Shown: piece by piece, positions 33,579 through 41,747 of the stretch
Numbering within the stretch: position 1 is the stretch's first letter
How the letters are laid out: the number at the start of each line of letters is the position of its first letter
Assembly: GCA_937877515.1 (NCBI GenBank)
Contig: CALFIX010000061.1
Location: forward strand, 1 to 50,382
Direction: 5' to 3'
Origin: an uncultured Treponema sp.
GTDB lineage: Bacteria; Spirochaetota; Spirochaetia; Treponematales; Treponemataceae
Length of the DNA: 50,382 nucleotides
The notes under the pieces: model-generated
Databases searched by the model: none
Told to the model about the DNA's origin: nothing
The model's input: only the letters and a program-made list of their open reading frames with translations
Made by a program: the position numbers and the translations under genes

Positions 33579-33607
33579 TTGACAAAATCCCATTCTTGGT
33601 GGATACT
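33579..33607 (+). promoter_or_regulatory. Strong sigma-70-type promoter of flaA
   Basis: A consensus TTGACA (33579-33584), 17 bases and GATACT (33602-33607). AAGGAG at about 33647-33653 precedes the ATG at 33659. Confidence 0.75.
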
Positions 33608-33658
33608 ATAGCTTAACAAGGCTACATCAAAATAGTGTTTTTTAAAAAGGAGCTTCGA

Positions 33659-34726
33659 ATGAAGAGGACTTTGGTTTTAACTGCCGCTGCAATGCTTTTG
33701 GCAGGTACATTAGGTTTCGCTAAGACAACAACACTTATCGACTTTACATTGTTGGATGCCGACAGTGTTGCTGACGAAAATGGTAATCCTACTCAGAACA
33801 GCAGAACCGTTATGGACTTCTCTGTTGCTGCAGGTGCATCTTTTACAAGCGATCAGAAAACATTGATGAAAACTTCTTTGGCTTTGCCAGAATGGGAAGT
33901 TGTTCTCAATTCATCTGCACGTAACGTACAGGCTGTAGCACTTTCTCAGGTAGTAGCAGCTCCTGTTAAAGATAGCGCAGATGTTCCATTTGCTGGAAAA
34001 AATGTTATGGGTGTTCGCGTAATGTTCCCAACTTGGGCAAACAATGCAAATGCAAAGATTGTTCCACCTTATGATATTCTTGCTTTTGAACCACTTTCTG
34101 ACGCAGATGAAAATGGGGACCGTCAGCAGCCAACTGATGAACAGAAAGGCAAATATTTGTTTGAGGATGGATACGGACTTATCCGCAATGTTGGTACAAT
34201 TAAGTCTATTGCTGTAACAACAATGGGTGATAACTTCCCACATCAGCTCTATGTTCTCCTTAAGGACAATGACGGTGTAGAACGCCGTTATCTTATGGGT
34301 AACCTTCAGTTTGATGGTTGGAAAGAGCTTCGCTGGAACAACCCGGACTATATTACAGAAGTTCGCACTCGTGAAATCCGCGTTTACCCAATCTACCCAC
34401 GTGGAACTCCTTCAATCCGTTTCGCAGGTTTCCAGGTAACTCGTGATGCTGCTGATATCGGTTCAGATTTCATTGGTTACTTCAAAGATGTAAAGGTTAT
34501 TTATGACCTTGCAGTTCTTAATGCTGACCGCGACATTGATGAAGAAGACCTTTGGGGAATTGTTACAAAGAAAGAAACAGATCGCCGTAACGGTGAAATG
34601 AGTCGCTTTGGTAATAAGCAGGTTAACCGCTTCATCGAAAAAGAAAAGATGGCAACAGAAGATACATTTGTTTCTTCTTTAAGTGATGAAGGCGATCAGT
34701 CTGGTTCTACATCTAACGAAAAATAA
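33659..34726 (+). CDS. flaA: Flagellar filament outer layer (sheath) protein FlaA
   Basis: 355 residues. Cleavable signal peptide MKRTLVLTAAAMLLAGTLGFA. The body matches spirochaete FlaA: LIDFTLLDADSV at the mature N-terminus, VMGVRVMFPTWANNANAKI, VGTIKSIAVTTMGDNFPHQLYVLLKD, REIRVYPIYPRGTPSIRFAGF and YFKDVKVIYDLAVL. FlaA coats the FlaB core of the periplasmic flagella. Start at ATG 33659. Codon choice (AAC, TTC, CGC/CGT) is that of a highly expressed gene. It has its own promoter and terminator, directly after the six-gene glycan/cell-wall operon. Confidence 0.93.
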   Translation: MKRTLVLTAAAMLLAGTLGFAKTTTLIDFTLLDADSVADENGNPTQNSRTVMDFSVAAGASFTSDQKTLMKTSLALPEWEVVLNSSARNVQAVALSQVVAAPVKDSADVPFAGKNVMGVRVMFPTWANNANAKIVPPYDILAFEPLSDADENGDRQQPTDEQKGKYLFEDGYGLIRNVGTIKSIAVTTMGDNFPHQLYVLLKDNDGVERRYLMGNLQFDGWKELRWNNPDYITEVRTREIRVYPIYPRGTPSIRFAGFQVTRDAADIGSDFIGYFKDVKVIYDLAVLNADRDIDEEDLWGIVTKKETDRRNGEMSRFGNKQVNRFIEKEKMATEDTFVSSLSDEGDQSGSTSNEK

Positions 34727-34746
34727 GCCTTTATAGGCTAAATAAG

Positions 34747-34776
34747 AGCCGTCCTTTTGAGGGGCGGCTTTTTTTA
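34747..34776 (+). terminator. Terminator of flaA
   Basis: AGCCGTCC (34747-34754) / GGGCGGCT (34762-34769; one G-T pair) followed by a run of T. Confidence 0.85.
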
Positions 34777-34787
34777 TGCGAGGAAAA

Positions 34788-36041
34788 ATGCAAGTGTTAA
34801 ACGAATTGCCAAAAAAGAAAGAAATACAAGAAAGGTATGCTTCTTATGAGCCTGTTTTTACAGAGATTCTGGGAAATGTAGAAGCTAAACTAAAAGAAAC
34901 AATTCATCTTGCATCTATGCCTACGTATAAAACCCGTATTAAATCTTTTAATTCATATTATAAAAAAATTTTGCGTCAGAAGGCCGAGGAAGCCTCTGTG
35001 AGCGAGAATTTGGTTACTCTTACTGATATGATAGGTATAAGAGTAATTTGTGCGTTTTTAGAGGATTTAGAGGAAGTAGAAAAACAGGTTCGTAATTCTT
35101 TTGTAATAAAAGAGGTTGAAAGAAAGGGTGCTGAACAGTCTTTTAGAGAATTCGGCTATGAATCCATTCATGTTTTGGTAGAGATTCCTGCAGATTGTTT
35201 ACCTAAGGTTAACACACATTTGCTTTTGCCTGAAAACCTTGTCTGTGAGATTCAGATCAGAACTATTCTGCAGGATGCCTGGGCGGAAGTTGAACACGAA
35301 CTTATATATAAAAGCGAATTCAATCCATTTGACAAACCCTTACGAAGAAAACTTGCAAGCATAAATGCAAGCTTAAGTTTAGCAGATACAATATTTCAGG
35401 AAATCAGGGACTATCAGAATAGGTTGCAGCTGGAGCTTGGAACCAGGCGAAATACTTTTTACGAGAAAGCGGATGATTTATCTGATACTGAATTAGGCTT
35501 TGACAGACACAAAATAAGCGAAAATGCGTCAGAGCTTCCTTCTCCTTATGCAAAAGGCAGCATTGATGATTTAGTTCTTGAAGCTTTACATGAGCATAAT
35601 CTTGGTAATTTTGAAAAAGCCGTTCATATTTATACAAAAATCATAAATTCAAAACCGACGCCACCTTCTGTTGTTTTAGGTGTTATTTTTAAGCATCGTG
35701 GAATGGCGTATTTTGCAGAAAACAAATACAATGAAGCCCTGGAAGACTTTAAAAAGAGTGTAGAGCATGACCCGAAAAGTTTCAGGTCACTTTATTATGA
35801 AGGTATTGTTTACAGTGCAAAAGAGGATGATGAAAAGGCAATAGAATGTTTTGATTCTTCTTTAGAAATAGATAGTTTTCAGAGTCACGTTTATTACAGG
35901 CGGGCTTTGGCATATTACAATCTGGGGAATTATAATAAGGCTATGAGCGACATAAACGGGGCTATTAACCTTGGTCTTAAAGATGATGATGTTCTATTGC
36001 TTCGTGAAAAAATTCTAAAAAAATTTGATATGAAAATGTAA
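34788..36041 (+). CDS. RelA/SpoT-type alarmone synthetase domain fused to TPRs
   Basis: About 417 residues. The RelA/SpoT nucleotidyltransferase domain (about 30-215) has YKTRIKSFNSYYKKI, LTDMIGIRVICAF, FGYESIHVLVEIP and CEIQIRTILQDAWAEVEHELIYK, which include the synthetase's substrate-binding and catalytic Glu blocks. No HD hydrolase domain is present. The C-terminal half carries three TPRs (FKHRGMAYFAENKYNEALED; SHVYYRRALAYYNLGNYNKA). It likely makes (p)ppGpp, with activity or location controlled through the TPRs. Start at ATG 34788, preceded by GAGG; the ATG at 34776 is at the terminator's T-run. Confidence 0.85.
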   Translation: MQVLNELPKKKEIQERYASYEPVFTEILGNVEAKLKETIHLASMPTYKTRIKSFNSYYKKILRQKAEEASVSENLVTLTDMIGIRVICAFLEDLEEVEKQVRNSFVIKEVERKGAEQSFREFGYESIHVLVEIPADCLPKVNTHLLLPENLVCEIQIRTILQDAWAEVEHELIYKSEFNPFDKPLRRKLASINASLSLADTIFQEIRDYQNRLQLELGTRRNTFYEKADDLSDTELGFDRHKISENASELPSPYAKGSIDDLVLEALHEHNLGNFEKAVHIYTKIINSKPTPPSVVLGVIFKHRGMAYFAENKYNEALEDFKKSVEHDPKSFRSLYYEGIVYSAKEDDEKAIECFDSSLEIDSFQSHVYYRRALAYYNLGNYNKAMSDINGAINLGLKDDDVLLLREKILKKFDMKM

Positions 36042-36068
36042 TTTTATTAGATTTTTTTACTTTTGCTA

Positions 36069-36098
36069 TTGACATGATTTATGAATATATGGTATAGT
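36069..36098 (+). promoter_or_regulatory. Promoter of tRNA-Glu
   Basis: TTGACA (36069-36074), an 18-base spacer and TATAGT (36093-36098), 36 bases before the tRNA. Confidence 0.75.
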
Positions 36099-36133
36099 CA
36101 ATCATCGTCAAGCAGTAATACTTTACGGTAAAT

Positions 36134-36205
36134 GTCTCCTTCGTCTAGTGGTTAGGACATCGGGTTTTCATCCCGACAACATGGGTTCGACTCCCGTAGG
36201 AGATG
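36134..36205 (+). tRNA. tRNA-Glu (anticodon TTC)
   Basis: Acceptor stem GTCTCCT (36134-36140) with AGGAGAT (36198-36204), D-arm with GTCTAGTGGTTAGGAC, anticodon stem TCGGG/CCCGA around the loop TTTTCAT giving anticodon TTC, and T-arm ATGGG-TTCGACT-CCCGT. CCA is not encoded. Flanked by its own promoter and terminator. Confidence 0.97.
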
Positions 36206-36210
36206 TTAAG

Positions 36211-36236
36211 GCTCTACTGAAAAGTAGAGCTTTTTT
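36211..36236 (+). terminator. Terminator of tRNA-Glu
   Basis: Perfect GCTCTACT (36211-36218) / AGTAGAGC (36223-36230), loop GAAA, then T6. Confidence 0.9.
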
Positions 36237-36259
36237 GTTTTTAAATATACTTTCTGAAT

Positions 36260-36291
36260 AAAAAAAAGAGGCTATCCAGAAACGGACAGCC
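36260..36291 (-). terminator. Terminator of the AspT/YidE-type transporter gene
   Basis: On the minus strand GGCTGTCC (36291-36284) / GGATAGCC (36277-36270; one G-T pair) followed by a T-rich run. Confidence 0.8.
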
Positions 36292-36312
36292 TTTTTACAT
36301 TGATTATTTATT

Positions 36313-37521
36313 TTAAGCTACCATGATTATTATTTTTGCAGCTAAAACGATGCTTACAAGCGCAAATGGGTATGTTGCAGCGTAAGCGGCACTTACTTCA
36401 TCTGTACCAGCGGTTGCAATAAGCGTGCCTAGGGCAGGAGTGCTCGTCATACCGCCTGTAATGGCTCCCAGGTTGTTTAGAATGCTTAGCTTAAATACAT
36501 AGCGGGCAATTATGTAGCCTACAATCATAGGAACTAATGTCATTACTGCTCCATATAAGAAGTATGTCCAGCGGAACTTATCAATAAAGTTTACTCCGCC
36601 TGGAACACCGGCACCAATTAAGAAGAGTACAAGACCAAGCTCTCTCATAAAGTTTAGCGTTTCTTTTTTTATTCTGCAGTCAATTTTTCCTAAGTGAGCA
36701 AAGTGTCCTACGATCAAACCTCCGATTAAGCATCCGCCCGAGTTTCCTAAGCTAAAGTTAATCTTTGGTATTTTTATTGCTCCGATTAAACAACCTAAAG
36801 CAACTGCCAGGAAGAATGCAAAAAATCCGAATGGATCCATTGCAGTAAGGTTTCCTTTTGGCTCTGGAATTGTAATCTGGTTTGCAGCGTGAAAATTTGC
36901 CCTTTCTTCTTCCATGTTGACTTTTAGAATTTTTGGTAAAATCTGAACAAATAAAACTACTCCCAAAACACCAAAAAGATAAGCAATTCCGTAACCTGCG
37001 GTAACATCCGCTTCAAAAGGTGTTCCCTGAACCATTTCCTTTCCGGCACTGAATCCGGGAGTTGATGTTAACCCACCTGTTAAAAGACCAACGGCCATTG
37101 CTGCTGAGCAGTTTTTATCTAAAATAGCAAAAATAACTGCTGTAAAGGCTCCAATTGCTATGATAAGTATTCCAAGGACTATATAAGCTAATGTGCTTTT
37201 GTTAAAGCTTCTAAAGAATTTTGGACCTGCTATAAGACCGACAGCCGTTACAAAAAGTGCTGTTCCTATATTGGAAACTATTCCAAAGTTTCCTTTTATT
37301 CCGGCACTGTAAAGCGTTATTGTTTTTTCACCAATGTTAAAAGACGGAATGTAATGAATTACAACACCCCAGATTAAAGCTACAAGCAGAACACCTGCAG
37401 TTCCCAATTCTATACCTTTTACCTTGATTCCACCAACAAGATAGCCCAAAGCTCCTATTGCAAATACAACAAAGATAAAGGACAGGGCAGAGCTTACAAT
37501 TCCTGCAAAATACGACACCAT
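36313..37521 (-). CDS. Short AspT/YidE-family membrane transporter
   Basis: 402 residues, ten or more membrane helices in two homologous halves, each with the family signature (GLLTGGLTSTPGFSAG and GAITGGMTSTPALGTL). The family includes the aspartate:alanine exchanger AspT, usually about 540-560 residues with two TrkA_C domains between the halves. Here only a short hydrophilic loop (about residues 200-228) replaces them. The substrate is probably a dicarboxylate or amino acid. The ATG at 37521 has GAGG upstream. A succinate or aspartate role would suit the nearby fumarate genes, but this is conjecture. Confidence 0.8.
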   Translation of the reverse strand: MVSYFAGIVSSALSFIFVVFAIGALGYLVGGIKVKGIELGTAGVLLVALIWGVVIHYIPSFNIGEKTITLYSAGIKGNFGIVSNIGTALFVTAVGLIAGPKFFRSFNKSTLAYIVLGILIIAIGAFTAVIFAILDKNCSAAMAVGLLTGGLTSTPGFSAGKEMVQGTPFEADVTAGYGIAYLFGVLGVVLFVQILPKILKVNMEEERANFHAANQITIPEPKGNLTAMDPFGFFAFFLAVALGCLIGAIKIPKINFSLGNSGGCLIGGLIVGHFAHLGKIDCRIKKETLNFMRELGLVLFLIGAGVPGGVNFIDKFRWTYFLYGAVMTLVPMIVGYIIARYVFKLSILNNLGAITGGMTSTPALGTLIATAGTDEVSAAYAATYPFALVSIVLAAKIIIMVA

Positions 37522-37540
37522 TTTTTTATACCTCTAAAAT

Positions 37541-37552
37541 AAGTATATACTT
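37541..37552. promoter_or_regulatory. Palindrome upstream of the AspT/YidE-type gene
   Basis: Perfect 12-base palindrome AAGTATATACTT, 20 bases upstream of the start codon. Possible operator. No matching regulator gene is in the window. Confidence 0.35.
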
Positions 37553-37728
37553 CTCTGAAAATATAAGCAATAAGTCCGGTTTTTTGTAAAAATATGCTGT
37601 TTTATGAAAAAGTATTAACCAATTTTTAATTAGCTACATTATAACGATTTGTTAGTTAAACAATTAGATATAAAAAATTGAAATTTTATTTTATTTTAAT
37701 TAAAATATTGATTAAAGGATTTGTTATT

Positions 37729-39891
37729 ATGAGTAAAAAAAGAATATCAATCGCGAGTAGATTTTCTATCCTGGTTGTTGCAATTATTATTATGCTGATT
37801 GCACTCTCTCAAATTTCAGTTGGTTATTTATTCAGAAAAAGCAGTTATAGGACTTTTTATGAAAATGCAAATACTGCACTTTCTGAATTTTCAAATTCAA
37901 TTACATTATTTTTTAATTCTAAAGAATGTGAATTAAATGTTTTTACAGAAAGTGAAGCAATTAAAAATGCAGATGAAACAATTCATTCTTTTGTAAATGA
38001 AACTGGAACAATTAAAATTCTAGATTATGAAAAAAGTCCTGTGGAAGAAGATATTAGAACAGTTTGTAAGAGTTTTGCAAATAATGACTCAGATATTGCA
38101 GAAATATATATAGGTACAAAGTGGGGCGGTTATGCAACTAATTTTGACAATACAATGAACGGTGGCTATGATCCAAGAAAACGTGGCTGGTACGAAACCG
38201 CAAATAAAGGTAAAGGTAAAGTTATGATAACTGACGCTTTTGCCTCTACTGTTGGTGATACTGTTGTTGGTATTACTCGTTGTGCCTATGATGACGAAGG
38301 AACATTTATTGGTAATACTTCAATAGAAGTTTCTTTAGATACACTTACTTCTGTTTTAAAAGAACTTAATCTTGGTGAAGGTTCCTTTTTTATGATGTTA
38401 CAAAAAGATGGAACTATTCTAGCAGATACTGGCCCTGGAAAAAATAATTTTAAAAATATTACAGAATTAGGAATTCCTGATTTTGAAAGAATTTATAAAT
38501 CAAATACAGCTGATGATTCTGTCTATGTAGAAAATGGTACTTACACTAATTATCTTACAAAAAAAATAACTAATCCTAAAACTGGTTATCAAATTATTGC
38601 TTTCAGTCCTAATGAAACTGTATTTAAAGAATTTCATAAAACTCTTAGTACTGCAATGCTTGTGTGTTTTATTTTTGGAGCTTTAGCCGCAATCTTTATG
38701 ACTTTTTTTGCAAACAAAACGTTAAGGCCGCTTAAAGTGATTAGAAACTCAATTTCTGAAAATACAAAAGAAATTTCAGAAGGAAAAGGTGATTTAAGAA
38801 AAAGAATCAGCGTTGCTTCAAAAAATGAAATTGGTGATGTTGCAGATAGCTTTAATATTTTCTCTGAAAAACTTCAAGAAATTATAAAAAGCATGAAATC
38901 TTCTAAAACATATCTTAATGATGCTGGTGAAAAATTAAATCACGGAACTTCAGAAGCTATGAATGCTATAGAAAATATAAATTCCAGTATTCAAACTATG
39001 GATTCTAATCTAAAGAGTCAGGATGCAAGTGTAGAGCAAACTTCAAGTATGCTTTCAAAAATTCTTGAAAACATTAAAAAACTTGAACTTTTAGTTGAAA
39101 CTCAAGGAACCGCCGTAAGTGGTGCTTCTGCAACTGTTGAACAGATGATTAGGAATATAGGAGATGTAAATACTTCCATTGATAAGATGGCCTCTTCATT
39201 TGGAATCCTTTCAACAGATGCAGAAAGTGGTGCAAAAACTCAGTCTGATTTACAAACTAAAATTGGTGAAATTGAAACCCAGTCAAAACTTTTGAGTGAA
39301 GCTAACAGTGTAATTGCCAATATTGCAAATCAAACAAACCTTTTGGCTATGAACGCTGCAATTGAAGCTGCCCATGCAGGTGAAGCTGGTAAAGGCTTTG
39401 CCGTTGTTGCAGATGAAATTCGAAAGCTTTCAGAAACATCTTCATCGCAGTCAAAAACTATTGGAGAACAATTAAATAATATTCAAAATACAATTGCATT
39501 AGTTGTAGAAGCTACTCAAAGAGGTGTGCAAGGTTACAGTCATCTTGCAAATGAAATTAACGAAACTGATACTCTTGTTCAGCAAATAAAACTTGCAATG
39601 ACAGAGCAGCAGACAGGTTCTTCTCAAATTATTCAGGCACTTAAAAAAATGAATGACAGTACAAAACTTGTTCAAAGTGCTTCTTTAGAAATGATCGAAG
39701 GCAGTCAGTCTATTGCAACAGAAGTAACAACTCTTCAAAAAGAAACTTCAGTTATGAAAGACAGTATGGCCGATATGAATACAAGTTCAATCAAAATTAA
39801 CGAGACTGGAGTTGCATTAAAAGAAATTTCTGAACTCCTGGAATCTTCTATTGCTGAAGTTGGAAAACAAGTTGATCAGTTTCAAGTGTAG
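37729..39891 (+). CDS. Methyl-accepting chemotaxis protein with a dCache sensor
   Basis: About 720 residues. First membrane helix at about 12-33, periplasmic double Cache domain with the hallmark YDPRKRGWYETA (about 165-176), second helix at about 305-330, HAMP (TLRPLKVIRNSISENTKEI), then the signalling domain with its conserved hairpin tip IANQTNLLAMNAAIEAAHAGEAGKGFAVVADEIRKL. The dCache domain suggests a small-molecule ligand, commonly an amino acid. No C-terminal receptor-methylesterase pentapeptide is seen. Start at ATG 37729; the frame extends upstream only through a TTG. It is visibly more AT-rich than the frd-hdr genes beside it. Confidence 0.94.
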   Translation: MSKKRISIASRFSILVVAIIIMLIALSQISVGYLFRKSSYRTFYENANTALSEFSNSITLFFNSKECELNVFTESEAIKNADETIHSFVNETGTIKILDYEKSPVEEDIRTVCKSFANNDSDIAEIYIGTKWGGYATNFDNTMNGGYDPRKRGWYETANKGKGKVMITDAFASTVGDTVVGITRCAYDDEGTFIGNTSIEVSLDTLTSVLKELNLGEGSFFMMLQKDGTILADTGPGKNNFKNITELGIPDFERIYKSNTADDSVYVENGTYTNYLTKKITNPKTGYQIIAFSPNETVFKEFHKTLSTAMLVCFIFGALAAIFMTFFANKTLRPLKVIRNSISENTKEISEGKGDLRKRISVASKNEIGDVADSFNIFSEKLQEIIKSMKSSKTYLNDAGEKLNHGTSEAMNAIENINSSIQTMDSNLKSQDASVEQTSSMLSKILENIKKLELLVETQGTAVSGASATVEQMIRNIGDVNTSIDKMASSFGILSTDAESGAKTQSDLQTKIGEIETQSKLLSEANSVIANIANQTNLLAMNAAIEAAHAGEAGKGFAVVADEIRKLSETSSSQSKTIGEQLNNIQNTIALVVEATQRGVQGYSHLANEINETDTLVQQIKLAMTEQQTGSSQIIQALKKMNDSTKLVQSASLEMIEGSQSIATEVTTLQKETSVMKDSMADMNTSSIKINETGVALKEISELLESSIAEVGKQVDQFQV

Positions 39892-39912
39892 GTAAAGATT
39901 AAAACAATATTA

Positions 39913-39944
39913 AAAAAGCGAGCTTCTTTAGAAACTCGCTTTTT
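39913..39944. terminator. Bidirectional terminator between the chemoreceptor and frdA genes
   Basis: Ten-base stem AAAAAGCGAG (39913-39922) / CTCGCTTTTT (39935-39944) with an inner TTCT/AGAA helix. The A and T runs let it work from both sides. Confidence 0.8.
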
Positions 39945-39988
39945 ATTTAGTCTAAAACAAGATTTTCGTTTGCTACGTTCGAGTGAAA

Positions 39989-41626
39989 TTACAATGTAGC
40001 TCCAGGAATCTCCTTGTCAAATTCTTTGTTGCCATGATGATAAGTTGGTAAAACTTTTGGAGAAACAGCATCGCCAGAAATCTTAGCAGCGGCCCTTTCT
40101 TTTTCGAATGCCTTTACATGGTCAAGATTCATTTTTTCTGAAAGCTTAATGTCTTTAAACATTTTTCCGGCTTCAATTCCAGCTTCGCGGCCGAATACAA
40201 CTACGTCAAGAAGTGAGTTACCCATCAAGCGGTTTGTTCCGTGAACACCTCCCGATGCTTCTCCTGCAACTAAAAGATTTGGAACGTTTGTGTGGCAAGT
40301 CTTGTCGATTTCTACGCCGCCGTTCTGATAGTGGAGGGTTGGGTAAACTAAGATTGGTTCCTTTCGGATATCGATTCCGTACTTAATGAACATGTTGTAC
40401 ATTGCAGGAATTGACTTTAAGATAGTTCCTTCTCCGTGAATCATTTCAATCATTGGAGTGTCAAGCCAGACTGCGTCCTGAACGTCGTTTTTAACGCCAC
40501 GGCCTTCCTTAACTTCGCGGATAATTCCTGAAGCGTTTACGTCGCGGGTTTCAAGAGGGTGAATGTAAACTTCGCCGTCTTTGTTGATAAGCTTTGCCCC
40601 TAGGGAGCGGACTTTTTCTGTAACAAGTTTACCTAAAATCTGGGTTGGGTAAGCGGCTCCTGTCGGGTGGTACTGCAAAGAATCCTGATACAAAAGTTTT
40701 GCACCTGCACGGTAAGCAAGAACAAGACCGTCGGCTGTAGCACCGTAGTGGTTAGAAGTAGGGAAGCCCTGATAGTGCATGCGGCCGGCACCACCTGTAG
40801 CGATGATTACAACCTTTGCCTTTGCAATGCGGATTTCGCCTGTTTCAATGTTCATTAAAACGGCACCACAAGCTTCGCCCTTATCATTTTTAATAAGCTC
40901 GATTGCGGCTGTAAAGTCTACGACTGTAATGCTGTCTGCACGGTTAAAGGTTTCGTCGCGAAGTGTGCGCATGATTTCAGCACCAGAGTAGTCCTTACAT
41001 GCGTGCATTCTCTTGCGGCTTGTTCCGCCACCGTGAGTTGTTACCATTGTTCCGTCGCTCATTTTGTCAAATTCCACACCAAGGTCGTTAAGCCATTTAA
41101 TTACGCCTGGAGCCTTGTTTACGAGTGTATAAACAAGCTCTGGCTTTCCGTCAAAGTGTCCGCCGCCGTAGCAGTCTAGATAGTGCTGGGCAGGAGAGTC
41201 GTTTGGCTTGTCTGCAGCCTGAATGCCGCCTTCTGCCATCATTGTGTTGGCGTCCCCAACGCGAAGCTTTGTTACTAAAAGAACTTTTGCTCCGGCTTCA
41301 CTTGCCATGATTGCGGCACTTGTACCGGCTCCGCCACCACCGATTACGAGTACATCTGATTCGTAGTCAATGTGGTTTAAGTCAATTTTTTCCGGCTCAA
41401 GGCGTGGCTTTGCCTGAAGCATTTCGGCAAGTTCTATTGGAGCCTTCTGTCCTTTGTTTGGACCGATTTTAAGCTCTGTGAACTGCTCTTTAATGCGGTC
41501 AGGATGGAATTTTAAAAGTAAATCGTCTTTTTGTTCTGCAGTAAGACGAGCGTGTTCAAATTTAAGGTTTTCTTCGCGTTTTTCTGCAACAATTTTTGCA
41601 GCGTCATCAAGATAATTACCATACAT
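39989..41626 (-). CDS. frdA: Fumarate reductase flavoprotein subunit, soluble type
   Basis: 545 residues. FAD-binding VLVIGGGGAGTSAAIMASEAGA, MMAEGGIQAA, the active-site region YQDSLQYHPTGAAYP, RGVKNDVQDAVWLDT and C-terminal VPNLLVAGEASGGVHGTNRLMGNSLLD. The His that binds FAD covalently in membrane FrdA/SdhA is Asn here (DANTMMAEGG), so FAD is probably non-covalent, as in TfrA-type enzymes and L-aspartate oxidase. The latter is unlikely given the adjacent FrdB. Start at ATG 41626, after TTAAGGAGATACACT; the frame extends 37 codons further upstream through a hairpin-rich gap. Last gene of the cluster. Confidence 0.88.
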   Translation of the reverse strand: MYGNYLDDAAKIVAEKREENLKFEHARLTAEQKDDLLLKFHPDRIKEQFTELKIGPNKGQKAPIELAEMLQAKPRLEPEKIDLNHIDYESDVLVIGGGGAGTSAAIMASEAGAKVLLVTKLRVGDANTMMAEGGIQAADKPNDSPAQHYLDCYGGGHFDGKPELVYTLVNKAPGVIKWLNDLGVEFDKMSDGTMVTTHGGGTSRKRMHACKDYSGAEIMRTLRDETFNRADSITVVDFTAAIELIKNDKGEACGAVLMNIETGEIRIAKAKVVIIATGGAGRMHYQGFPTSNHYGATADGLVLAYRAGAKLLYQDSLQYHPTGAAYPTQILGKLVTEKVRSLGAKLINKDGEVYIHPLETRDVNASGIIREVKEGRGVKNDVQDAVWLDTPMIEMIHGEGTILKSIPAMYNMFIKYGIDIRKEPILVYPTLHYQNGGVEIDKTCHTNVPNLLVAGEASGGVHGTNRLMGNSLLDVVVFGREAGIEAGKMFKDIKLSEKMNLDHVKAFEKERAAAKISGDAVSPKVLPTYHHGNKEFDKEIPGATL

Positions 41627-41645
41627 AGTGTATCTCCTTAAAGCA

Positions 41646-41742
41646 GCGCCATGGGGGCGCGTCATTTGTTTACTAAAGTGCATTTGCGAGTTTTCACATA
41701 GAGGAAACTCGCCGAGCAAAATTGCCACGGAGGGCAATTTTG
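41646..41742 (-). other. Three consecutive hairpins between frdB and frdA
   Basis: GCGCC/GGCGC (41646-41650, 41656-41660); GCGAGTTTTC/GGAAACTCGC (41686-41695, 41703-41712, one G-T pair); perfect ten-base CAAAATTGCC/GGCAATTTTG (41717-41726, 41733-41742). The first ends about six bases before the frdA Shine-Dalgarno sequence. No T-run fits a terminator, so mRNA processing or stabilisation is more likely. Confidence 0.7.
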
Positions 41743-41747
41743 TGACG

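Noticed and set aside
37678..37728. N-terminal extension of the chemoreceptor
   Set aside because: It depends on a TTG with no ribosome-binding site; ATG 37729 directly precedes the normal charged start and first membrane helix.
39989..41626. L-aspartate oxidase (NadB) for the flavoprotein
   Set aside because: The missing covalent-FAD His would fit NadB, but an FrdB-type partner lies next to it and no nadA or nadC is present.
41627..41737. 37-residue N-terminal extension of FrdA
   Set aside because: It runs through three hairpins, while ATG 41626 has an ideal AAGGAG.
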